NCBI RefSeq assembly: GCF_021353265.1
Contig: NZ_JAJTWU010000001.1
Location: 682,001 to 746,000, forward strand
Length of the DNA: 64,000 bases
From: Pelomonas cellulosilytica
GTDB lineage: Bacteria; Pseudomonadota; Gammaproteobacteria; Burkholderiales; Burkholderiaceae_C
Reading direction: 5' to 3'
Both the position numbers and the translations under genes were made by a program. Each line of letters begins with the position of its first letter. Positions within the stretch are counted from its first letter, which is position 1. Positions 27,224-36,163 of this stretch are shown here, piece by piece. Below the pieces are notes generated by a model. That model made no database searches and was not told where the DNA came from. It was given only the letters and a program-made list of their open reading frames with translations.

Positions 27224-27943
27224 ATGGCCCATTCCGACCCCTGTGCGCCCGGTGACGACGACCCGCCCGAGCCCGCGTTGTTCGACGACACGGAGGGCCC
27301 GCACGAGCTGAACGACGGCGAAGCCGCGCTGGAGGGCGCCGGGCCAGCATCCCATGCGGGCGCCACGGCGCTGGACGATGCACAGATCGAGGCATGGATT
27401 GCCGCCATCGTCGACCACGATGAGCGTGCGCTGCTGGCGCTGTACGAGGCGACGTTGTCGCGCGTCTACGGCCTCGTGATGCGGCTGGTGCGCCGCGCGC
27501 AGCTCGCTGAGGAGGTGGCGGAGGACGTGTACTTCCAGGTCTGGCGCCAGGCGCCGCGCTTCGACCCCGCGCGCGGCCGGCCGCTGACCTGGCTGCTGGG
27601 CATGGCTCGCTCGCGCGCCATCGATGCGATCCGCCGCGAGGCGCGCTTCCAGCACGAGGCGCTGGATGACGAGGCGGCGCCGGTGAATGCGCCGGTGGCC
27701 GAGTCCGGCGACGAACTGCTGGCCGTGGCGCAAGGCCATGCCGAGCTGCACCGCGCGCTGATGCTGCTCAAGCCGCAGCCGCGCCAGCTCGTCGCGCTGG
27801 CCTTCTTCAGCGGGCTGTCGCACGAGGAGATCGCCAGCCAGACGAGCCTGCCGCTGGGCACGGTCAAATCGCAGATCCGCCGCGCGCTGATCACGTTGCG
27901 CGAGGCGCTGGGCGACACTGGCGCGCACGCGCTGCCGGCCTGA
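27224..27943 (+). CDS. ECF-family RNA polymerase sigma factor
   Basis: Alternative sigma factor of 239 residues. An acidic N-terminal extension (about 60 residues) is unusual. Region 2 follows (ALYEATLSRVYGLVMRLVRRAQLAEEVAEDVYFQVWR, then PLTWLLGMARSRAIDAIRRE). Region 4 is the helix-turn-helix HEEIASQTSLPLGTVKSQIRRALITLRE. It is flanked within 8 and 11 bp by two ChrR-like cupin proteins, as in operons where a cupin anti-sigma controls an RpoE/ECF11-like factor responding to singlet oxygen or peroxides. The exact ECF subgroup is not certain from reading alone. Confidence 0.92.
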   Translation: MAHSDPCAPGDDDPPEPALFDDTEGPHELNDGEAALEGAGPASHAGATALDDAQIEAWIAAIVDHDERALLALYEATLSRVYGLVMRLVRRAQLAEEVAEDVYFQVWRQAPRFDPARGRPLTWLLGMARSRAIDAIRREARFQHEALDDEAAPVNAPVAESGDELLAVAQGHAELHRALMLLKPQPRQLVALAFFSGLSHEEIASQTSLPLGTVKSQIRRALITLREALGDTGAHALPA

Positions 27944-27954
27944 GGGGCGATGCG

Positions 27955-28758
27955 ATGACGACGATGCCTGACCACCCCGAGTCCGAAGACGACACCACCG
28001 ACCTGAGCCCGCTGCTCAGCGAGCCCTTCGCCCGCGCCTGGGCCGCGCCCGCTACCGGCCTGCCCGGGCGGCTGGGCGAGCGCCTGGGCGAGCGCCTGCA
28101 AAGGTCGCTGCAGGCCGAGGCCGGCATGGTGACCGTGCGGCTGCGCCACAGCCGGGCCGAGGACGGCCTGCGCTGGCTCTACCGCGCCCCCGCCGACCGC
28201 CCGCTGCGGCCCGGCGAGCCGCGTGCGGCCTGCTTCGTGGATGTGCCGGCGCAGGGCTTCATGCAGTTTGAGCCGTCTGCCGGGCCGCGCGAGTTCCTGG
28301 TGCTCGACGGCGAGGTCGAGATCGACACCGAGGCGCTGGTGGCGCGTGACTACCTGCTGCTGCCCGGCGGCAACGCCGCGCGGCTCGTCAGCCTCGGTGG
28401 CGCCCGGGTGTTCATGCGCGAGGGCGACGCGACCGTCGCCGCGCAGCGCACGCTCGTGCGAGACCGTGACGCCGGCTGGCCGGAGTTCGCCCCCGGCATC
28501 CGCCGCCGCGTGCTGTGGTCGGCCGGCGGCCAGGCCGCGCTGCTGTACCACGCCGATGCCGGCGCCAGCGTGCCCGTGCACCGCCACGGCCACGACGAGG
28601 AATGCCTGATGGTGCAGGGCGAGCTTTTCCTGGACGACGTGCTGCTGCAGCAGGGCGACTACCAGCTCGCGCCGGCCGGCACCGGACACTGCATCACGGA
28701 GACGGACACCGGCGTCGTCATCTATGCGCACGGCGACGCGGACCTGCAGTTCACTTGA
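27955..28758 (+). CDS. ChrR-like cupin protein, probable anti-sigma partner
   Basis: Protein of 267 residues with two cupin-like halves. The C-terminal cupin has the ligand pattern HRHGHDEECLMVQGELFLDD and a GTGHCITET second motif, as in ChrR-type anti-sigma factors. The N-terminal half keeps cupin strands (EFLVLDGEVEIDTEALVARDYLLLPGG) without the His ligands. It has no HxxxCxxC zinc anti-sigma motif, so how it would bind sigma is unclear. It starts 11 bp after the sigma gene and ends the operon; a terminator follows. Confidence 0.82.
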   Translation: MTTMPDHPESEDDTTDLSPLLSEPFARAWAAPATGLPGRLGERLGERLQRSLQAEAGMVTVRLRHSRAEDGLRWLYRAPADRPLRPGEPRAACFVDVPAQGFMQFEPSAGPREFLVLDGEVEIDTEALVARDYLLLPGGNAARLVSLGGARVFMREGDATVAAQRTLVRDRDAGWPEFAPGIRRRVLWSAGGQAALLYHADAGASVPVHRHGHDEECLMVQGELFLDDVLLQQGDYQLAPAGTGHCITETDTGVVIYAHGDADLQFT

Positions 28759-28775
28759 GCGGCATCAGCGGCGGT

Positions 28776-28797
28776 AAGGCCCGGCTTTTCGGGCTTT
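28776..28797 (+). terminator. Rho-independent terminator of the cupin-sigma-cupin operon
   Basis: Eight-base-pair stem (AAGGCCCG / CGGGCTTT, one G-U pair) with a 6-nt loop, 17 bp after the last cupin stop. The right arm ends in TTT. Confidence 0.7.
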
Positions 28798-28864
28798 ATC
28801 CGGCCTTCGCCGTGCCGAGATGGCGGCACCATGGCTCACCTGCCAGAAGTCCACGAGGCCTGCC

Positions 28865-29233
28865 ATGCTGATCCCGCTGCACCTGATCCCCGTCCCCGCC
28901 GACGAGCCCCGCAGCGTGGGTGACCCGGGCCATGCCTGCAGCGGCCTGAAGATCGCGCAGGGCGTGAACCTGGGAGATATCCGCGCACTGGGCCTGACGG
29001 TGTCGGGTGCAACGAGCAGCGGCGTGTCGACCGGCGACCTGCTGCGTTTCGGCCAGCTGATGAACGACGCAGGCCTGGCGATGAACCCGACCCGCATGCT
29101 CTACGACCGCCACTACGCCTACGAGCGCCTGGCGGAAGGGCATGCGAGCCATGAGACCGCGCTGCGCGAACTGGCCCTCGACCTCTTCGAGGGCTACCAG
29201 GCCGCCGGGGAGTGGATCGGTTTGGCGCATTGA
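28865..29233 (+). CDS. Hypothetical protein
   Basis: Protein of 122 residues, no signal peptide or membrane segment, not recognised. It contains a Gly/Ser/Thr-rich middle (LTVSGATSSGVSTGDLLRFGQLM) and a helical C-terminus (HASHETALRELALDLFEGYQAAGEW). The ATG at 28865 is the first that gives a protein-like reading. It stands alone between two terminators, so it should have its own promoter in the 67-bp gap upstream. Confidence 0.6.
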   Translation: MLIPLHLIPVPADEPRSVGDPGHACSGLKIAQGVNLGDIRALGLTVSGATSSGVSTGDLLRFGQLMNDAGLAMNPTRMLYDRHYAYERLAEGHASHETALRELALDLFEGYQAAGEWIGLAH

Positions 29234-29386
29234 CGGCCCCCGGTGAGTGTTGCCGTGCTGAGCCCGGGCAAACCTTACCGGCCCTCGAGGGGGCGGCGAT
29301 GCTTGCGGCATCGAGCCGCAGGCACATCGCCAACGCGGGCCGGCTTCGGGGTGGCCCGGCGCTCGGCCCTGAAATGCCGAAAGTTT

Positions 29387-29406
29387 GAGCCGCCTCCCGG
29401 CGGCTC
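29387..29406. terminator. Bidirectional terminator between convergent genes
   Basis: Perfect 8-bp inverted repeat (GAGCCGCC / GGCGGCTC) with a 4-nt loop, followed by TTT on plus and flanked by AAACTTT on minus. It lies 7 bp from the prolyl oligopeptidase stop. The rest of the 179-bp gap (29234-29412) holds only small GC hairpins. Confidence 0.65.
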
Positions 29407-29412
29407 TTTGCG

Positions 29413-31584
29413 TCACGGCGTCTGCGGGACCTTGCCGAACTGCCACAGCAGGAAGCTGTAGATGTCGGCCAGCTTGCTGTAGCCCTGGCTGGCGGTGCTG
29501 CCCACGCCGTGGCCGGCCTGGCCGTCCAGGCGCATCAGGATGGGCTTGCCGCTGGTGGTGGCCGCCTGCAGCCGTGCAGCCGCCTTGGCGCTATGCCACA
29601 CATCCACGCGCGGGTCGTTCATGCCGTGGATGAACATGACCGCCGGATAGGCCGTGCCATCCTTGATCTGGTGGTAGGTGCTCATCTCCAGCAGCGCGGG
29701 GAAGTCCTCGGCCAGCTTGTACGAACCGAACTCCGAGATGTTGGTGATGCCGTTGGCCGACTCCTCGGCGCGCACCGCGTCCATCACGCCCACGTCGAAG
29801 ATCGCGGCGGCGAACAGGTCCGGCGCGGTCGTCACGCTGCGGCCCACGAAGATGCCGCCGGCGCTGGTGCCCCAGATGCCCAGGGTCTTGGGCGTCGTGT
29901 AGCCCTTGTCGACGAGGTAGCGGGCGGCGGCCAGGCCGTCCTTCCAGGTGTTGGGCTTGGTGGCCTTGAAGCCGGCACGGTGCCAGGGGTCGCCGAAGAC
30001 GCCACTGCCGCGCACGTTGGCCAGCGCCAGCACGCCGCCTTGCTCGAACCATGCGAAGTTGCGCGGGTCGTAGCGCGCTTCGATCGAGTGGCCGTAGGCG
30101 CCGTATCCGATCAGCAGCGCGGGGTTGCTGCTGTCCAGCTTCAGGCCCTTGCGGTGCAGGATAGCCAGGGGCACCTTCACGCCGTCGTGGCTGGGCACCA
30201 TGACCTCGGAGACCTCCACCTCCGGCACGCCCGGCGGCAGCGCGCCCTGGCGCAGGCCGGTGTCCACTGGCTTGCCCTTCAGCGGCAGGTGCAGGATGCG
30301 CGGCGGCTCGGTCCAGCTGCTGGTGCCCACGATCAGGTCGCTGTAGGCGCGGGCCGGGTCGTCGGCCGGGAAGGTGCTGCCGGCCACGTCCGGCGCCACG
30401 TCGGTCGCGTTATTGCCCTGATGGCGCAGCGTGCGCAGGTTGAAGCCCTGGCGCTGCTCGGTGTAGATCACGTCCTTGCCGAGGCTGAAGCTCTCCAGCA
30501 CAGCGGTGGCCGGTTCGGCGATGACCGTGCGTGCGCGGGCGAGGTCGGGATGGGCGAGGTCCAGCCCGATCACGCGGCCGCGCGGTGCGCCGGCATAGGT
30601 GCGCAGGTACAGCGTGCTGCCGCGCAGCTGGGCGTCGGTGATCTTGTCGCTCGCGCCGGAAATGCGCGTCCAGGCGATGCGCTTGGCACCGAGGGATGCC
30701 ACCGGTGCGACGAAGATCTTGCCTTCCGGCACGGTGGTATCCGTCGTGCGGGCCACCATGTAGCGGCTGCCGGGGCTGAAGAACACCCGGGCCACGTCCA
30801 GGCGGTCCAGCTTCAGCTCGGGGTTCACGAGCGGCCCGAAAAGCGCCTTGGCATTGGCCGGCTTGTCGCCGACCTTCAGCAGGAAGACGGTGGTGTCCAG
30901 GAAGGTCTCGGTGTCGGGCGTGCCGGCCGGCAGCTCGCGGACCTGGTTGTAGGTGAACGCCTGGCTGTCCGGTGTCCAGCTCAGCAGCGCCTCGTGCACG
31001 CGCGGGATCGCCTCGCCGACCTGCCGACCGGTGGCCACCTCCATGATGAAGAGCGACGCATCCTCCGAGCCGCCGGCGGAGATGCCGTAGGCCACGTAGC
31101 GGCCGTCCCATGACGGCACGAAGTAGTTGATGGCATGCGGCACGCCGGTGGCCTTGGCCATGGCCTCGGGGTCCACCAGCACGCGCTCGGTACCGGCCAG
31201 GCCCTGGCGCGCGATGAGCTTGAGCTGGTTCTCGCCGGCCTTGCGCTTCAGGTAGAACAGCTGGTCGCCGGGCAGGCGGGTCAGCGCGCCGACGACATCA
31301 CCCGTGGCACGCGCCAGCTCGGTGATGCGCTTCGTCATGGCCTCGCGACCCTGGATGCGGGCCAGTTGCTCCTCGGCGTACGCACCCTGGGCCTTGAGCC
31401 AGTCCTGCGTCTCGGCGCTCTTGACGTTTTCCAGGTTGCGGTAGGGATCGGCCACCTGCACGCCGTGCAAGGTGTCGGTGACCGGGTGGCTGGGAGCGGG
31501 CGGCGGCGCGGCGAAGGCCGATGCGACGCTGACGACGAGGCTGGCGACCAGCCAGCGGGACGGTGTGAAACGGGTTGGTTTCAT
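29413..31584 (-). CDS. Exported prolyl oligopeptidase family serine peptidase (S9A)
   Basis: Peptidase of 723 residues that would cut small proline-containing peptides in the periplasm. A Sec signal peptide ends near SAFA. A seven-bladed propeller follows after DPYRNLENVKSAETQDWLKAQ. The C-terminal catalytic domain shows YGAYGHS, nucleophile GIWGTSAGGIF (Ser near 574), acid in HGMNDPRVD and His in QAGHGVGS. The length is right for the family. I chose the ATG at 31584 because it opens the signal peptide. Convergent with the upstream hypothetical gene. Confidence 0.92.
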   Translation of the reverse strand: MKPTRFTPSRWLVASLVVSVASAFAAPPPAPSHPVTDTLHGVQVADPYRNLENVKSAETQDWLKAQGAYAEEQLARIQGREAMTKRITELARATGDVVGALTRLPGDQLFYLKRKAGENQLKLIARQGLAGTERVLVDPEAMAKATGVPHAINYFVPSWDGRYVAYGISAGGSEDASLFIMEVATGRQVGEAIPRVHEALLSWTPDSQAFTYNQVRELPAGTPDTETFLDTTVFLLKVGDKPANAKALFGPLVNPELKLDRLDVARVFFSPGSRYMVARTTDTTVPEGKIFVAPVASLGAKRIAWTRISGASDKITDAQLRGSTLYLRTYAGAPRGRVIGLDLAHPDLARARTVIAEPATAVLESFSLGKDVIYTEQRQGFNLRTLRHQGNNATDVAPDVAGSTFPADDPARAYSDLIVGTSSWTEPPRILHLPLKGKPVDTGLRQGALPPGVPEVEVSEVMVPSHDGVKVPLAILHRKGLKLDSSNPALLIGYGAYGHSIEARYDPRNFAWFEQGGVLALANVRGSGVFGDPWHRAGFKATKPNTWKDGLAAARYLVDKGYTTPKTLGIWGTSAGGIFVGRSVTTAPDLFAAAIFDVGVMDAVRAEESANGITNISEFGSYKLAEDFPALLEMSTYHQIKDGTAYPAVMFIHGMNDPRVDVWHSAKAAARLQAATTSGKPILMRLDGQAGHGVGSTASQGYSKLADIYSFLLWQFGKVPQTP

Positions 31585-31737
31585 GAAGGCAGAGCTCCAG
31601 GCGCGGTGGCGCCGTCGTGAGCCGGGCATTATTGACGGGCGCCAGCGCCAGGCCATTCCTCACGCTTGCGGCTGGCGATGCCGGACACTACGACGAAGCC
31701 GGCGCCGGCATGTCGACGGGCGGCGATCATTGCCGCC

Positions 31738-33060
31738 ATGAAGCTCCGCCTCCTCCTTGCCCTGACGACGCTGGCCCTGGCGGCCTGCGCGCCGCTGCGG
31801 CCGTCTCAACCGCCCGCCGAGAAGCGCTACACGGCCGCCGAGCTGCTGGCGCTGAAGCCCGCCGACTTTGTGTGGCCGGCCACATCGACCGATGGCGAGC
31901 GCGCGCTGCGCGAGGCCGCGCTGGCCGACATCCGCGCCCGCCTGGCACTGCCGCCGGGCGCGGCGCGCGATGCGGCGCTGCCGCGGCTGTTCGAGCTCGT
32001 GGCCCAGTACAACGCCGAGATCGCCGCCGCGAGGCCTTTGCTGCTGGACGCGCTGCCCACGCTGGGTCAGCGCGACGCCGAGACCCAGCGCGCGCTGCTG
32101 ACGGCCGCCCACACGCTCTACGCCGCCGATGCCGTGCCGCTGCTGTGGCCGCTGCTGCCGCAGCTGACGGCCAGCAAGCCCTTCGCCATTGCGGCCTACA
32201 CGCTGCTGCAGGCTGATGCCGGCGCTGCTGACCGGCTGCGCGACCTGGTGCCGCAGCAGTTCCCGCAATGGGCCGATGACGCGCGGCTGGCGGCGCTGAT
32301 GTCCAGGCTGCGGCCGTCCGCCGCCGCACTGCCGCCGCTGGCCGAGCTGCTGGCCGCGCCGCTGCGGCCTGGCTTCGCCGTCATCGTTAGCCTGCAGCGC
32401 GTGGGCCGCCAGCAGATGGGCCTGGCGCTGGTGCGCGGTGCCGATGGCCGCTTCGTCCGCGACGCGGCGGGCCGTCTGTTCGCGTCGCCACAGCTCGCGC
32501 TCGCGCGCAGCGGCCTGCCGGGCACAGTCACCAACGGCAACACGCCGCAGGGGCTGTTCACCCTCGTCGGTGCTGGCACGGCCACCAACCCCAACATCGG
32601 CCCCACGCCCTATCTGCACACCAAGCTGCCTATCGAGGCGTCGGTGGCCGAGTTCGAGCACGTCGCCATGGCCGACACCGCGGCATGGAGCGAGGCCGTC
32701 TACGACAGTTTCCTGCCGGAAAGCTGGCGCGGGCTCTCACCGCTGCGCGAAGCCTGGCTCGCCGGTCTCGCGGGCCGCGACGAGCTGATCGTGCACGGCA
32801 CGACGCTGAACCCGGCCTACTACGCCGGCGCGAGCTACCACCCTGGCACGCCGCAGCAGGGCTGCATGATTTCTGGCGAGGACTGGGACCCCGCCACCGG
32901 CCGCCTGCTGGCCAGCCGGCAGCTCACGCTGGCCCAGGTCTATGCGGCCGCGAGCCGGCGGGACGACCTGGCGGGCTATCTCGTCGTCGTCGACGTGCCG
33001 GGCGAAGGCGCCGTGACGCCGGCCGAGGCCGAGGCGCTGGTGGCGGAGGCCGGGCGGTGA
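31738..33060 (+). CDS. YkuD-like (L,D-transpeptidase fold) lipoprotein
   Basis: Predicted lipoprotein of 440 residues: signal peptide with lipobox LAACAPL, an Ala/Leu-rich helical region (about 40-200), then a C-terminal domain with LVGAGTATNPNIGPTPYLHTKL, LIVHGTTLNPAYY (His353) and TPQQGCMIS (Cys376). The HGT and GC pair match the YkuD L,D-transpeptidase signature HGT...S-x-GC, with Gln in place of the Ser region and Met-Ile-Ser after Cys instead of the usual Arg. It may crosslink or trim peptidoglycan, or be an inactive relative. It is coupled to the next gene by a 4-bp GTGA overlap. Confidence 0.72.
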   Translation: MKLRLLLALTTLALAACAPLRPSQPPAEKRYTAAELLALKPADFVWPATSTDGERALREAALADIRARLALPPGAARDAALPRLFELVAQYNAEIAAARPLLLDALPTLGQRDAETQRALLTAAHTLYAADAVPLLWPLLPQLTASKPFAIAAYTLLQADAGAADRLRDLVPQQFPQWADDARLAALMSRLRPSAAALPPLAELLAAPLRPGFAVIVSLQRVGRQQMGLALVRGADGRFVRDAAGRLFASPQLALARSGLPGTVTNGNTPQGLFTLVGAGTATNPNIGPTPYLHTKLPIEASVAEFEHVAMADTAAWSEAVYDSFLPESWRGLSPLREAWLAGLAGRDELIVHGTTLNPAYYAGASYHPGTPQQGCMISGEDWDPATGRLLASRQLTLAQVYAAASRRDDLAGYLVVVDVPGEGAVTPAEAEALVAEAGR

Positions 33061-33647
33061 GGGCGGCAGGGGCCGCGAGGGCCGTGCTGTGCGCCGCTGC
33101 GCTTCTGGCGGCGCTCGGGCCGGGCCGTGCGGCCGACAGCGCGCCGCCCACGCTCGTGCCGGGGGGCGACGGGCGCGAGCTTGTGGACGCCGCGGCCGGG
33201 CTGGCCTGGGCCCGATGCGTGGAGGGCATGCGCTGGGACGGTCATACCTGCCGTGGCGAGCCGGCACTGTTCACGCACGCCGAGGCGCTGGCCATGGCCC
33301 GCTCGCGCAGTGAGGCGGACGGGCTGCCGTGGCGCGTGCCCCGTGTGCCCGAGCTCAAGCTGTTCGGCGAGCGCCTGGCGCGGGCGGCCGATGCCGCGAT
33401 GCTGGCGCCGGCCGCCCCGGCGGGCTGGTACTGGACGGGCACGGCCCACATCGATCGCGAAGCGGTGAACCCCTACGCCTACAGCAACGTGCAGCGCGGC
33501 GTGACCCAGCCGCAGGCCAACCGCCTCGTGACACAACTGGCCTGGGCGGTGGACCCGCGCAGCCGCGAGGCGCGAGGCGACATGCCGCGGCGTGAGCGCC
33601 TGGCGCTGCGCCTCGTGCGCCAGTTGGCTGCCGAGCCCCGGCCGTGA
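33057..33647 (+). CDS. Exported DUF1566-like protein
   Basis: Protein of 196 residues with a signal peptide (GTG start; hydrophobic AVLCAAALLAALG ending near GRAA). The mature part resembles the Lcl C-terminal/DUF1566 lectin-like fold: LVDAAAGLAWARCVEGMRWDGHTCRG, PWRVPRVPELKLFGERL, GWYWTGTAH and the closing RLALRLVRQL. Two Cys may form a disulfide. The GTG at 33057 overlaps the preceding stop (GTGA), and its own stop overlaps the next GTG in the same way, so three genes are translationally linked. Confidence 0.72.
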   Translation: MRAAGAARAVLCAAALLAALGPGRAADSAPPTLVPGGDGRELVDAAAGLAWARCVEGMRWDGHTCRGEPALFTHAEALAMARSRSEADGLPWRVPRVPELKLFGERLARAADAAMLAPAAPAGWYWTGTAHIDREAVNPYAYSNVQRGVTQPQANRLVTQLAWAVDPRSREARGDMPRRERLALRLVRQLAAEPRP

Positions 33648-34525
33648 CTGCCGCCATCGGCGTCGGCTGCCGGCTCACGTCGTGCCCTGACGCGGAACAG
33701 CGCGTCGACCTGCCATTGGTGCTGATGTACCCGGCTGTGGCGCCCGCCACGTTGCGGCGCCTGGGGCCCTATGACATGACGGCTGCGTGGGACGCAGCGC
33801 CCGCGGGCACGTCGTTGCCGCTGGTGGTGGTCTCGCATGGCAACAACGCGTCGCCATGGACGCTGCGTGATCTGGCGGCCCATCTGGCGCGCGAGGGGTT
33901 CGCCGTCGTGCTGCCGGAGCATGTGGGCAACAGCCGCCATGACGCCAGCCTTGCCGGCACGCTGGCCAACCTGCGCAACCGGCCGCGCCACGTGTCGCTG
34001 GCGCTGGACGCAGCAATGGCCGACCCGCTGCTGGGCGCGCATCTGCGCCAGGGGCCGGTGGGTGCGGTGGGGCTGTCCATCGGAGGCTATACCGTGCTGG
34101 CTGCGGCGGGTGGCCGGGCCTGGTGCGGCCCGCACGAGTCGCCCGATGGGCGGCCGCAGCGCGTGGAGGTGGTGCCGGATGCCCGTCTAGGTGCCCTCGT
34201 GCTGCTGGCGCCGGCGACGTTCTGGTTCGCCGCAGACGAAGCGCTGCGCGGTGTGACCCAGCCCATCCTGCTTCGCACCGGCAGCCACGACACGATCACG
34301 CCGGCCGAGCATGGCCAACGCGTGTGCGCCGGCGTGGCTGATCCCAACCAGGTCGAGCACGAGGTCGTGCCGGGTGCGGGGCACTTCTCGTTTCTCGGCG
34401 TGTTCCCGCCCAGCCTGAATCGCCCGGACTTCCCGCCCGCACAGGACCCGCCCGGCTTCGACCGCGCTACCTACCAGCCGCGCTTGTGGGAGGACGTCGC
34501 GCGCTTCCTGCGCCGGCGGCTGTGA
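33644..34525 (+). CDS. Alpha/beta hydrolase (PAF-acetylhydrolase/dienelactone hydrolase-like)
   Basis: Protein of 293 residues. PLVVVSHGNNASPWTLRDLAAHLAREGFAVVLPEHVGN is the oxyanion region of this group. The nucleophile elbow is GLSIGGYTVL, the acid lies in RTGSHDTITP and the His in GAGHFSF. The layout matches the predicted dienelactone hydrolase/PAF-acetylhydrolase group. A GTG start at 33644 overlaps the preceding stop by 4 bp. There is no signal peptide, so it should be cytoplasmic. Substrate unknown. Confidence 0.78.
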   Translation: MTAAIGVGCRLTSCPDAEQRVDLPLVLMYPAVAPATLRRLGPYDMTAAWDAAPAGTSLPLVVVSHGNNASPWTLRDLAAHLAREGFAVVLPEHVGNSRHDASLAGTLANLRNRPRHVSLALDAAMADPLLGAHLRQGPVGAVGLSIGGYTVLAAAGGRAWCGPHESPDGRPQRVEVVPDARLGALVLLAPATFWFAADEALRGVTQPILLRTGSHDTITPAEHGQRVCAGVADPNQVEHEVVPGAGHFSFLGVFPPSLNRPDFPPAQDPPGFDRATYQPRLWEDVARFLRRRL

Positions 34526-34531
34526 AGCGGG

Positions 34532-35698
34532 TCAGTCGACGAAGCGGAGGCCGCCGTATTCCCAGCGCCATGGCGCGCCGGTCTCGCCGAGGATGAAGCG
34601 AACCAGCGCCGGGAAAGCCGCTTCGGCGCGCACGTCGTTGGCGAGGATGACGACGCAGCGCTTCGATGCTTTGACGCATAACCAGGTGTTGCCCGTGCTG
34701 TCGTCATGGCCTCCCTTGTAGAAGCCCCGCCCTTGCGGCCCGTCGAAGGTGACGACACCCAAGCCAGCGGCCAGGTCCGCGCGGCGCTGCCCGGGTGGCA
34801 GCTCAGCTTGTAGCGTCGGGAACTGCGAGGCGGTCGTGATGGGCAGCTGTGGCGAGGTCAGCGCCGCCGCGCTGGCCAGCGACAGTCCGATGCCATTGAC
34901 GTAGGCCGCGGCCATGCGGGCCATGTCGGCGATGGTCGTGTCCATGGAACCCGCCACGCGCACCTTGCTGCGCTCATCGTGCGGCACCAACTTGCCCTCC
35001 ATCGTCCAGCCGTCGGCAAGGTTGGGGCGGAAGTCGTCACGCCACCGCAGGCTGGTGCGCTCCATGTCCAGTGGATCGAAAACGCGACGCTGCATCTCTG
35101 CACCGACGTCCAGCCCCAGGCCGCGCTCCAGCACGAACTGCAGCAGAAGCAGCCCCTCGCCCGAGTAGGCGTAGCGCGTGCCAGGGTCGAAGTGCATGCG
35201 CAGCTTGCGGTCGGGCTCCAGCCAAGCGAAGTTGGCAAAGCCGCCGCTGTGCGTCAGCAGCATGCGCGCCGTCAACTGGCGCCAGCGGGAATCGTCGGCG
35301 AGTTGGCGCCAACGGGCGGACTCAGGTGCCTCGGCCCCGTCGGGCAGCGGTTTCGACAGATAGCGCGCGAGCGGGCGGTCGAGGTCCAGCAGGCCTTCGT
35401 CGACGAGCTGCATGACGCAGTAGCCAAACACCGCCTTGGTCAGCGAAGCACCGTACATGACCGTGTCGGTCAGCAGCGGCTCGCCGGCCGCGTTGCGGCG
35501 GCCGTGGGCGGACACGTGGACGACCTGCCCCGCGTCAACGACGGCGACGGCCAGGCCCTGCGCGTTCGTCGCGGCCATCAGCCGAGCGACCTCGGCATCG
35601 ATGGCCGCGCCGTCGGGCGGTGCGGGCGCTGCAGCAAAAGCCCGCAGCGGCAGGGAGACCATGACGGCGAAGACGGCGAAGAAGCGGGTCAGTTGCAT
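34532..35698 (-). CDS. Exported beta-lactamase-fold serine hydrolase
   Basis: Protein of 388 residues with a Sec signal peptide (ending FAAA). The class C beta-lactamase/DD-peptidase fold is marked by SxxK at Ser85-Lys88 (ASLTKAV). The middle motif position reads YAYSGEGLLLLQ, where the usual Tyr-x-Asn appears as Y-S-G. An HSGG segment (LLTHSGGFANF) and a late YKGGHDDSTGN, which may stand for the third motif, are also present. Such proteins are esterases, peptidases or beta-lactamases; antibiotic hydrolysis is not predicted. Divergent from the NTF2-like gene. Confidence 0.82.
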   Translation of the reverse strand: MQLTRFFAVFAVMVSLPLRAFAAAPAPPDGAAIDAEVARLMAATNAQGLAVAVVDAGQVVHVSAHGRRNAAGEPLLTDTVMYGASLTKAVFGYCVMQLVDEGLLDLDRPLARYLSKPLPDGAEAPESARWRQLADDSRWRQLTARMLLTHSGGFANFAWLEPDRKLRMHFDPGTRYAYSGEGLLLLQFVLERGLGLDVGAEMQRRVFDPLDMERTSLRWRDDFRPNLADGWTMEGKLVPHDERSKVRVAGSMDTTIADMARMAAAYVNGIGLSLASAAALTSPQLPITTASQFPTLQAELPPGQRRADLAAGLGVVTFDGPQGRGFYKGGHDDSTGNTWLCVKASKRCVVILANDVRAEAAFPALVRFILGETGAPWRWEYGGLRFVD

Positions 35699-35766
35699 GG
35701 TGCCTCCGGTCCGCAGTGTGGCAGCGTGCCAAGGTCGGTTGTATCGGGCCGAAGACAATGCCGGGT

Positions 35767-36153
35767 ATGAGCGATCTGCTGACCGACCTGCAGCGACTGG
35801 AGTCCCAGCTTCACCATCCCGGCGTGCGTCTGGACGAGTCCCGGCTGCAGGCCTTGCTGCATGCCGCCTTCCACGAGGTGGGCCGCTCGGGCAGCCGCTA
35901 CGACCGCGCGGGTATTGTGCGCTTTCTCGCCGAGCAGGGCCGCAACGTGGCCTACCCGGAAGACGTCGTCGCCGACCAGTTCGCTGTGCAGGCGCTCGGC
36001 CCGGCTGCGGCGCTGCTGACCTATCGCACGGCGCACCGCCAGCCCGACGGCACGCTGGCGCGGCACACGCTGCGCTCGTCGTTGTGGGTGAACGATGGTG
36101 CGGGCTGGCAGCTGCTTTACCACCAGGGCACACCGGCTGGCGCTCCCTGGTGA
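35767..36153 (+). CDS. NTF2-like (DUF4440/SnoaL-type) protein
   Basis: Protein of 128 residues. The pattern LTDLQRLESQLHHPGVRLDESRLQALLHAAFHEVGRSG, then YRTAHRQPDGTLARHTLRSSLWVNDGAGWQLLYHQGTP, is characteristic of small NTF2-like proteins with a ketosteroid-isomerase fold. Their function is mostly unknown. The ATG at 35767 is preferred; another lies three codons upstream. It ends 10 bp from the convergent lactate dehydrogenase gene. Confidence 0.8.
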   Translation: MSDLLTDLQRLESQLHHPGVRLDESRLQALLHAAFHEVGRSGSRYDRAGIVRFLAEQGRNVAYPEDVVADQFAVQALGPAAALLTYRTAHRQPDGTLARHTLRSSLWVNDGAGWQLLYHQGTPAGAPW

Positions 36154-36163
36154 GCCGACGCGC

